A stretch of 64,000 bases of DNA from Novosphingobium panipatense. GTDB taxonomy: Bacteria > Pseudomonadota > Alphaproteobacteria > Sphingomonadales > Sphingomonadaceae. Positions within the stretch are counted from its first letter, which is position 1. Each line of letters starts with the position of its first letter. Shown here one piece after another: positions 58,348 to 64,000 of the stretch. Under the pieces are notes generated by a model. It saw nothing but the letters and a program-made list of their open reading frames with translations, had not been told where the DNA came from and ran no database searches. A program made the position numbers and the translations under genes. The stretch is taken from positions 109,456 through 173,455 of the forward strand of contig NZ_MSQB01000014.1 of assembly GCF_002149965.1 (NCBI RefSeq), given 5' to 3'.

Positions 58348-58749
58348 ATGAAGCTAGCGGAGGAAGAATCGGCCGGGCTCGGCCACAATGACCGTCGTTC
58401 CTTTCTTGCCGCCTGCGGGAAGTATTCGCTTCTCGTGCCCCCGGCGATGACGATGCTGCTGTCCACGTCGCTCACCTCGACCGCGATCGCGAAGTCGGGT
58501 GGTGGCGGTGGAGGCGGCGGCGGTGGCGGCGGTTCCAGCGGCGGCGGTTCGGGCGGCATGCCGGGCAGCGGTTCGGGTAGCGGCGGCGCCACCGGCGACG
58601 GCGGCAGCGTCAAGGACGGCGGCGGTTCCGGTTCGGGTCCGAAGGACACCGGCATTCCCGGAACGGGCGACGGCAAGGGCGGGGTCGTGAGCCCGCAGGC
58701 CAGCCTGCCCAAAGGCAAGGATGGCGGCAGGACCGGCGGCAAACATTGA
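58348..58749 (+). CDS. Small glycine-rich exported or precursor protein
   Basis: Protein of 133 aa, with GGAG eight bases before the ATG. Residues 1-48 look like a leader: Tat-like twin arginine at 16-17 (RRSFLAACGK), hydrophobic LLVPPAMTMLLSTSL, and AIA near 46-48. Residues 50-133 are about half Gly, with a run of 12 glycines at 51-62 and then Gly-Ser repeats with scattered Lys/Asp. I recall short proteins with the RRxFL-x2-CGK...PPAxT-x-LLS leader beside PqqD/HPr-kinase genes in alphaproteobacteria. It could be a modified (RiPP-like) peptide precursor or a Tat-exported glycine-rich protein. The two tailoring genes follow within 83 bp. Confidence 0.7.
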   Translation: MKLAEEESAGLGHNDRRSFLAACGKYSLLVPPAMTMLLSTSLTSTAIAKSGGGGGGGGGGGGSSGGGSGGMPGSGSGSGGATGDGGSVKDGGGSGSGPKDTGIPGTGDGKGGVVSPQASLPKGKDGGRTGGKH

Positions 58750-58832
58750 TCTCTTCGGCAGCGAGACCATTGTCCTGACAGTGTCGGGTTCGATCGGTTT
58801 CGCGCCGGAACGGGCTGGGGGAGGTAGCCGCG

Positions 58833-60068
58833 ATGCACGGCGGCTTGGCGTCTGGGGCGAAGGCAGCCGGCGATGTCGCGGTGGATGAGGCGGCAGCGCC
58901 CCACTACGTCGTGGATCTGGGCCCGGTCCTGCATCTGGCGGAAGGCGTGCTGCCCCTTGTCATTGCCGATCGGCCGGTTCTGTTCGTCGAGGCGACGCAG
59001 CGGCTGAATGCGCTCAACGGTTCGGCGGGGATGCTGGTCGCCTTGCTGGCGGACGGCATCGGCCTTGCCGAATTGCGCCGGGAATTGCACGCCGCTCTGG
59101 GGCTTTCGCCCGCCGAGGTAGATGCCCTGGTGGCGGATTGGAGCACGCAGCGGATCGTGGCCGCCGCTTTCGCACCCTGCGCCGAGGGCGTGGGAGGGCT
59201 TTCCCTTCATGCCGGCGGTCGCGAGATCGCCATCCGCTTTCCTCTCGGGGCCTGGGGCGCCGAACTCGCCGCGCCTTACGCCCATCTGCCTGCAACTTTT
59301 TCGGCAATGGCGCCGGCTGACGGTCGCTCCATGACGAGCGTCACGGTGGAGGAGATGGGCGAGGGGCCGGACGATCTTGCGGGTATTTTCGATACCCGTG
59401 CGGGAACCCTCACCGCGCGCGCCGCCGCTGCGCCGATCCTGCGCGGCGCGATCGTCGATCTCGTGCTGGATCAGCCGGAATATGTCGCGCTTCACGCGGC
59501 CTGTCTGGTCGACCCGGATGCCCCGGAAGCGGGCGCCATCCTGCTGATAGGCGCGCCGGGCGCGGGAAAATCCACGCTTGCGGCCATGGCCGGTGTGGCT
59601 GGTGGCGGTCTGAGGCTTGCCGGGGACGATATCGTGCTGTTCGATCCGCGCACCGGGCTGGTCATGGGCGTGCCTTTGCCGCTCACCGTCAAGAGCGGCA
59701 GTTGGGACCGCCTCGACGGCGTGCTGCCGAACCTTGCGGCACAGCCGCCGATACTGCGCGCGGACGGGCAATGGCTGCGCTACGCGCCTTTGCCGCCCCG
59801 TGCTTCCAGCGCGGCGGGGCCGGGCTGGCACCGGGTTGCCGTCATCGTCGACTTGCGGCGCCAGGAGGATGTCGCGGCCGAAGCGATTCCGCAGTCTCCC
59901 ATAGAATGCCTCGGCCGCCTGCTGGAAGAAGGCTTCGTGCAGGGCGGCCGCTGCACCTCGGCGCAGATGCGCGGACTGGCGCGGATGGTGGACAATGCCG
60001 AAGCCTGCGCCTTGCGATACGCCGAGGCGGAGCAGGCCCTGCCGTGGATCGAGGCCCTGCTTGGTTAG
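58833..60068 (+). CDS. PqqD-like domain fused to HPr-kinase-like domain
   Basis: Protein of 411 aa; GGGGGAGG lies eight bases before the ATG. Residues about 45-115 resemble a PqqD-type winged-helix peptide-recognition domain (LNGSAGMLVALLADGIGLAEL, LHAALGLSPAEVDALV). Residues about 200-330 are an HPr-kinase-like ATPase: LHAACLV, P-loop GAPGAGKST (239-247), and AGDDIVLFD. Some lasso-peptide clusters carry similar kinases (PadeK type) that phosphorylate the peptide C-terminus, together with a separate PqqD-like B1 protein; here the two are one chain. The likely target is the glycine-rich protein encoded just upstream. The catalytic residues of HPr kinase itself are only partly kept. Confidence 0.75.
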   Translation: MHGGLASGAKAAGDVAVDEAAAPHYVVDLGPVLHLAEGVLPLVIADRPVLFVEATQRLNALNGSAGMLVALLADGIGLAELRRELHAALGLSPAEVDALVADWSTQRIVAAAFAPCAEGVGGLSLHAGGREIAIRFPLGAWGAELAAPYAHLPATFSAMAPADGRSMTSVTVEEMGEGPDDLAGIFDTRAGTLTARAAAAPILRGAIVDLVLDQPEYVALHAACLVDPDAPEAGAILLIGAPGAGKSTLAAMAGVAGGGLRLAGDDIVLFDPRTGLVMGVPLPLTVKSGSWDRLDGVLPNLAAQPPILRADGQWLRYAPLPPRASSAAGPGWHRVAVIVDLRRQEDVAAEAIPQSPIECLGRLLEEGFVQGGRCTSAQMRGLARMVDNAEACALRYAEAEQALPWIEALLG

Positions 60069-60114
60069 GCCGGATCGCCCTTGGCTACTCTGCCTCCGGC
60101 TATTCCTTACCTGA

Positions 60115-61164
60115 ATGCCGGACCGCCCCAGCGAGCTTGAGGCGCTGTCGGACTTGTGCCGGTGCCTGCAAGGCGGCGTGCCGCCTGCGGTGGACTGGGA
60201 AGCCGTGCTGGCTCTCGCCAACCGCACTCTGGTGACCCCGGCGCTGGCCGAGGCGCTCGGAATAGGCCGAAGGTTCGATCCGGCGATCCCGCCTGAGGTC
60301 GCGAGCCTGCTCCGCGTCATCGCCGAGCGCACTGCGGCGCGCAACGGCATGATGCATGCTCAACTTGCCGAGGCCGTCATTGCCCTGAACGCACGCGGAA
60401 TCACGCCGATCCTGCTCAAGGGCGCGGCGCTTCTGGCACGGCGCGGGCCGGATTGCGCGAACCGCCTGCTCACCGACCTCGACCTGATGGTGCGCGAGCA
60501 GGACGACGCTCTGGCGGTGGAGGTGCTGGAGGGTCTGGGCTACAGCCGCATTCTCTCGATGCATCAGGACGAGCAGGGCGCCAATCTGGGCAGGGAATGC
60601 GATGCCGGGGGACTGGATCTGCACTACCGCCTGAAACGCGTCGGCCCCGCACGCGATGCCGGATGGCTGATGCAATGGTGCCGCCCTTTCGCGATCGGCG
60701 CGGGAAAGGCCGCGATGCCGTCCTCGGCCGCCCTTGCCGGACTTTTCGTGCTGCACGATCAATTGCAGGAAGGCGACTACTGGCGCGGGCGGATCGATCT
60801 GCGCCATCTCGCCGACATGGCGGCGATCGATCGCGAGGCGAAAGGCCTGGACGGTGCGGAACTCGCCGCGCTGTTTCCAGATGGTCGCGCCCGCCGCGCG
60901 CTGGCAGTTCAACTGGATAGTCTGGCGCAGTGGCTGGGCGTGCGGGTAGCAATTGGCAGATCGGGGGGCAGATCGGGCTGGAGGACACGCCTCCAAGGCT
61001 GGAGGCGGGACAGGCAATTGCGCCATCCGGGATGGGAAACCGCATTTACCCTGTCGTCATGGCTGATCGACCCGCCCTTCAGCCTTTACGAGCAACGGGG
61101 CATGGCGGCGCGAGGCCGGGAGATGCGCCGGATGTTGCTGGAAAGGAAAGCGACGAAAGTCTGA
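60115..61164 (+). CDS. Nucleotidyltransferase family protein (NTP_transf_5-like)
   Basis: Protein of 349 aa. A nucleotidyltransferase core is seen as TPILLKGAALLARRG followed by LLTDLDLMV with Asp121 and Asp123, like the family of putative nucleotidyltransferases that accompany PqqD/HPr-kinase genes and some lasso-peptide clusters. The C-terminal half is helical (LFVLHDQLQEGDYWRGRIDLRHL). The last ~50 residues are basic with an aromatic segment (AFTLSSWLIDPPFSLYEQRG). It lies 46 bp after the kinase gene. It could add NMP, or a sugar phosphate, to the same peptide. The exact reaction is unknown. Confidence 0.75.
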   Translation: MPDRPSELEALSDLCRCLQGGVPPAVDWEAVLALANRTLVTPALAEALGIGRRFDPAIPPEVASLLRVIAERTAARNGMMHAQLAEAVIALNARGITPILLKGAALLARRGPDCANRLLTDLDLMVREQDDALAVEVLEGLGYSRILSMHQDEQGANLGRECDAGGLDLHYRLKRVGPARDAGWLMQWCRPFAIGAGKAAMPSSAALAGLFVLHDQLQEGDYWRGRIDLRHLADMAAIDREAKGLDGAELAALFPDGRARRALAVQLDSLAQWLGVRVAIGRSGGRSGWRTRLQGWRRDRQLRHPGWETAFTLSSWLIDPPFSLYEQRGMAARGREMRRMLLERKATKV

Positions 61165-61201
61165 GATTTGCGTCGCAAGCTCGTCACGGATGTGAGCGCC
61201 C

Positions 61202-61963
61202 TTAACAAATACTCAGGCCCGTCAGCCATTCCGCGATCATCGCCTGACCCGCGGCAACGGCGGACGGCCCCAGCCTGTCATGGGCCGCGCGCAGCGAAGC
61301 CTCGTCGCCGCCTGCCTCGATCACCGATTCGGGCCATTGCTCGATCCAGGCATCGAAGCGCGGGTCCAGACCCATCTCGGCGTGGAACTGCAAAGCCAGG
61401 ATATTGCTCCCGCGGCGAAAGGCCTGATGCTCGTAGAGATGGCTGGACGCCAGCAACTCGACATTTTCGGGCAGAGTGAACGTGTCGCCGTGCCAATGCA
61501 GCACCGGGACTTCCGCGATATGCCGCAGCGGACCTTGAAGGGCATGCTCGTGGACCGAGACGCTGTGAAACCCCACTTCCTTGTGCGGCCCGGCATAGAC
61601 TTCGGCCCCGAGTGCGGCAGCGATCATCTGCGCGCCGAAGCACACGCCCAGCGTTGGCCGCTCCGCTTCCAGTCGCAGGGCCAGTCGCCGCATCTGGCAG
61701 GGGATCCAGGGGTGACGGTCCTGTTCGTAGACGCCCATGGGGCCGCCCATCATGATCAGAAGGTCCGGGCAGCAAAGATCGAGCGAGGAAAACGCGGGGT
61801 CGGTCACATCGATCCGGTCGACGTCGTATCCGGCGGCTTCGATCGGCATGCGGTAACCGGCGACGCCCTCGTAGGGAACATGCCGGATGATCAGGGCGGT
61901 CTTCGTCACTGCTCGCTTTCGTTCGAGTATCTCCGGCCCGAGGCGCGGCGCCCCATCATTCAT
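61202..61963 (-). CDS. Class I glutamine amidotransferase-like protein
   Basis: Protein of 253 aa with GGGAGG ten bases before the ATG; a GTG 18 codons in is a possible alternative start. The triad is complete: Cys108 in GVCFGAQ, His194 and Glu196 in LQFHAE. Stand-alone GATase1 proteins of this size include GuaA-like and gamma-glutamyl-hydrolase-like enzymes acting on small substrates. No synthetase partner is encoded nearby. It is convergent with the nucleotidyltransferase gene (37 bp) and divergent from the antiporter gene. Substrate unknown. Confidence 0.88.
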   Translation of the reverse strand: MNDGAPRLGPEILERKRAVTKTALIIRHVPYEGVAGYRMPIEAAGYDVDRIDVTDPAFSSLDLCCPDLLIMMGGPMGVYEQDRHPWIPCQMRRLALRLEAERPTLGVCFGAQMIAAALGAEVYAGPHKEVGFHSVSVHEHALQGPLRHIAEVPVLHWHGDTFTLPENVELLASSHLYEHQAFRRGSNILALQFHAEMGLDPRFDAWIEQWPESVIEAGGDEASLRAAHDRLGPSAVAAGQAMIAEWLTGLSIC

Positions 61964-62121
61964 GACAGCAAGTCCTCCCGGCAGCCTGATAGAAATTGTA
62001 TCAAAGGGTTTCGCCCGGCCTGATCGGCCGGAAACGCCGGGTGCAGGATTTGCAATCTACGCCCCGGGCCGCCATGGTCCCCGGCAGAAGCATCAGCCCG
62101 AAAAAGAGAAGGAGCTCAGGT

Positions 62122-63768
62122 TTGGAGTCAGTTTCGGTCGTACTTTTCCTTTTGCTGGCGGTCGTGGTGAGCGGCGCGGTATCGCGCATGCTGCCCTGGT
62201 CGGTACCGACACCACTCGTGCAGATCCTGCTGGGCTGCGTGATCGGCCTGTCGACTTCCTACAGCGTATCGCTCAACCCCGAACTGTTCCTGCTGCTCTT
62301 TCTGCCGCCGCTTCTGTTCCTCGACGGCTGGCGCATTCCCAAGGACGAACTGTTCAAGGACGTCTCGACGGTCGTGGAACTCGCACTTGGGCTGGTGCTG
62401 ACCACGGTTATCGGCATGGGCCTCTTCATCAACTGGATGATTCCGGCCATGCCCCTGGCGGTGGCCTTCGCGCTCGCCGCAGTCGTTTCGCCTACCGATC
62501 CGATCGCGGTATCCGCCATCGCGGCCCGTGTACCGATCCCGAAGCGCATGATGCATATTCTCGAGGGCGAGTCCCTGCTGAACGACGCGTCCGGTCTGGT
62601 CTGCCTGCGCTTTGCCGTGGCGGCTGCGCTGACGGGCACGTTCTCGGCCGGAGGTGCGGCGCTGAATTTTCTCTGGGTTGCGGGCGCAGGTCTTGTGATC
62701 GGCGTGGTCGTCACGCTCGTCGTCTCCCGTGCCAAGGCCTGGGTGACGCGGCGTTGGGGCGAGGATACCGGCTCGCAGATCCTCGTGAGCCTTCTGATCC
62801 CCTTCGGTTCCTACATGCTGGCCGAGCACTTCCATGCATCGGGCATCCTCGCCGCAGTCAGCGCCGGCGTCACCATGACGTTTGCCGAGATCTCGCGCGA
62901 AGCCATGGCCGTCACCCGCATGCGTCGCAATTCGGTATGGGACACGATCCAGTTCACCCTCAACGGCATCATCTTCGTGCTCCTTGGCGAGCAGCTTCCG
63001 GCCATCCTTGCCGAAGCGAAGCGGACCGTGGCGCTCACCGGACATACGCAGCCGGGCTGGCTGGCGCTCTATGTCGTGGCGATCGTACTGGGTCTTGCCG
63101 CCTTGCGCTTTGCCTGGGTGTGGGTGTCGCTGAAGTTCACCATCCTGCGCAAGCGCGCAAACGGCGCGAAGGCTAGCGACACCGCGATAAGCACCCCGAA
63201 CTGGAGGCTCGTCGCGGCAATGTCGTTCGCGGGCGTGCGCGGCGCGATCACGCTGGCGGGTGTGCTTACGCTGCCGCTGGTGCTCAACGACGGCACGCCG
63301 TTCCCGGCGCGCGATCTCGCGATCTTCCTGGCGGCAGGCGTGATCATCGTCTCGCTGGTCCTGGCAAGCATCGCCTTGCCAGTGCTGCTTAAGGACCTCA
63401 CCATGCCCGGCGAGCCTTCGAAGCAGGCTGAAGAAGATGCCGCGCGCGTTAATACCGCCGAAGCCGCGATCAAGGCGATCGAACGTCATCAGCACCGCCT
63501 TGCGGAAAGCCATGGCGATGCGGATCGCTACGCGGCAGCCGGCGGCAGGGTGATGGATCTCTACCGCGAGAGGATAGAGGGCCTGAGCGAGGACGAGCGC
63601 GACGCCGCGCGCGAGCAGGAACGCCTGTTCCGCGATTTCCGTCTCGTCGGCCTCAAGGCGGAGCGGGCCGCCTTGGGCGAGCTGATCCGCAAGCGCAACG
63701 TGGGCAGCGAAACGATCCGCAAGCTCACGCGCGAACTCGATCTTTCCGAGGCGCGTTTGAGAGGCTGA
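62122..63768 (+). CDS. Na+/H+ antiporter (CPA1/NhaP type)
   Basis: Protein of 548 aa. TTG 62122 is the chosen start because AAGGAG lies six bases upstream and the protein then begins with the first membrane helix (LESVSVVLFLLLAVVVSGAV); an ORF reading 42 codons further lacks a site. About twelve helices. Ion-site motifs SPTDPIAVSAI and ESLLNDASGLVCLR are typical of CPA1 Na+/H+ exchangers such as NhaP/YjcE. A cytoplasmic C-terminal tail of about 120 residues is helical and charged, likely regulatory. It exchanges sodium for protons to control pH and salt load. Confidence 0.9.
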   Translation: MESVSVVLFLLLAVVVSGAVSRMLPWSVPTPLVQILLGCVIGLSTSYSVSLNPELFLLLFLPPLLFLDGWRIPKDELFKDVSTVVELALGLVLTTVIGMGLFINWMIPAMPLAVAFALAAVVSPTDPIAVSAIAARVPIPKRMMHILEGESLLNDASGLVCLRFAVAAALTGTFSAGGAALNFLWVAGAGLVIGVVVTLVVSRAKAWVTRRWGEDTGSQILVSLLIPFGSYMLAEHFHASGILAAVSAGVTMTFAEISREAMAVTRMRRNSVWDTIQFTLNGIIFVLLGEQLPAILAEAKRTVALTGHTQPGWLALYVVAIVLGLAALRFAWVWVSLKFTILRKRANGAKASDTAISTPNWRLVAAMSFAGVRGAITLAGVLTLPLVLNDGTPFPARDLAIFLAAGVIIVSLVLASIALPVLLKDLTMPGEPSKQAEEDAARVNTAEAAIKAIERHQHRLAESHGDADRYAAAGGRVMDLYRERIEGLSEDERDAAREQERLFRDFRLVGLKAERAALGELIRKRNVGSETIRKLTRELDLSEARLRG

Positions 63769-63774
63769 CAGAGT

Positions 63775-63808
63775 CGCCCTGCCCCGGCGAGTGTGTCAGG
63801 GCAGGGCG
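63775..63808. terminator. Hairpin after antiporter gene
   Basis: A perfect 10-bp stem (CGCCCTGCCC) at 63775-63784 and 63799-63808 with a 14-nt loop begins seven bases after the antiporter stop. There is no T-run, so it may end transcription only partly or protect the mRNA end. Confidence 0.6.
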
Positions 63809-63837
63809 GTAGGAGGCGCACGTTGGAAAACGGTCAT

Positions 63838-63901
63838 TTTTTCAAAGAAGTCATTTTTTTGAAATTAGCGTGTTGACCGAATCATATGCCCCGCTTAGAG
63901 G
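63838..63901 (+). promoter_or_regulatory. Strong promoter, possibly of an rRNA operon
   Basis: TTGACC (63873-63878) and TTAGAG/TAGAGG (63895-63901) are 16-17 bp apart. The 35 bp upstream are very AT-rich (runs of six to seven T, like an UP element). A GC-rich leader without an open frame follows to the window end. The combination fits a stable-RNA promoter; the rRNA itself is not in view. Confidence 0.45.
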
Positions 63902-64000
63902 GCCTCTCACCGCGGCGGACCACCTGGTTGCTACGGTCGCCAACAGAGACGGACAGCTTGTTCCCCCATCGCAAGAAAGCGGGGAGCGCTAGTTGTCCGG
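63902..64000. other. Gene-free leader at window end
   Basis: Nothing protein-coding is seen in these last ~100 bases. Several short GC-rich palindromes are present. It may be the leader of an RNA gene starting outside the window. Confidence 0.4.

Noticed and set aside
58320..60350. A 676-codon frame on the minus strand opposite the glycine-rich and kinase genes
   Set aside because: It has no domain features, is rich in Arg/Pro/Gly as expected for antisense of GC-rich genes, and conflicts with a kinase gene that has a P-loop and a strong ribosome site.
58348..61164. Complete lasso-peptide cluster
   Set aside because: No asparagine-synthase-like cyclase or B2 transglutaminase-like protease is near, and the glycine-rich tail lacks a clear lasso core.
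1..64000. CRISPR array
   Set aside because: No series of regularly spaced direct repeats was found.
1..64000. tRNA genes
   Set aside because: No cloverleaf with a GTTCGAnTC T-loop and matching acceptor stem was found; the reading was by eye, so a tRNA scan would be the proper test.

Overview
The window is high-GC DNA. Its gene content, codon style and repeats point to an alphaproteobacterium of the order Sphingomonadales, most like a Novosphingobium/Sphingobium-type organism. The signs are a sphingan-type exopolysaccharide export cluster with an adjoining type I secretion pair, a GTTC-N7-GTTC SOS box of the alphaproteobacterial type, a 4-oxalomesaconate tautomerase with a divergent LysR gene, and the pair of dispersed inverted repeats typical of sphingomonad intergenic DNA. 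This placement is an inference from reading, not from a database match. No tRNA, CRISPR array, prophage or intact insertion sequence was found.

Layout: (1) 1-2.1 kb is a vitamin-uptake group (TonB receptor end, small-molecule kinase, PnuC-family permease) closed by a strong terminator. It is followed by a secreted tannase-like hydrolase (2.1-4.3 kb). (2) 4.4-17.9 kb is an exopolysaccharide region: two GT4 glycosyltransferases, a Wza-like lipoprotein, a Wzc-like tyrosine autokinase, an outer-membrane beta-barrel, a PrtD/HlyD type I secretion pair, a TolC-like protein, a hexapeptide acyltransferase and a GT2 glycosyltransferase. Export parts are present, but no flippase, polymerase or priming transferase is visible. 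(3) 18.2-31.6 kb holds small metabolic and regulatory units: 4-oxalomesaconate tautomerase/LysR, TetR/SDR, MerR/aldo-keto reductase, two coupled amidohydrolases with a divergent LysR gene, and an MFS-DUF969-DUF979-DUF2891 operon. (4) 31.7-41.8 kb has a response regulator, a large hybrid histidine kinase, a DUF4424 protein, a GT39-like enzyme, an acyltransferase-3 protein, a chemotaxis receptor and a small repeat-bearing protein. (5) 41.9-44.7 kb is a UdgX plus radical-SAM DNA-repair operon preceded by an SOS box. (6) 44.7-56.2 kb is a catabolic region: two acyl-CoA dehydrogenases, a LuxR-type regulator, a GMC oxidoreductase, a DUF35/thiolase-like pair, a 2-oxoacid dehydrogenase E1alpha-E1beta-E2 and a VOC protein. 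(7) 56.3-64 kb has a thioredoxin-like ferredoxin, a cardiolipin synthase, a three-gene set (glycine-rich peptide, PqqD-HPr-kinase fusion, nucleotidyltransferase), a GATase, a Na+/H+ antiporter and a strong promoter that may belong to an rRNA operon just outside the window.

The most unusual unit is at 58.3-61.2 kb. A short protein has a conserved-looking leader and a polyglycine tail. It is followed by a kinase carrying a PqqD-like peptide-recognition domain and then by a nucleotidyltransferase. This resembles the tailoring part of some lasso-peptide clusters but has no cyclase or maturation protease. Other points of note are the SOS-box-linked UdgX operon, a LysR protein with two helix-turn-helix domains, an E2 protein with two E1/E3-binding domains, and a thiolase-like protein with Glu in place of the usual His.
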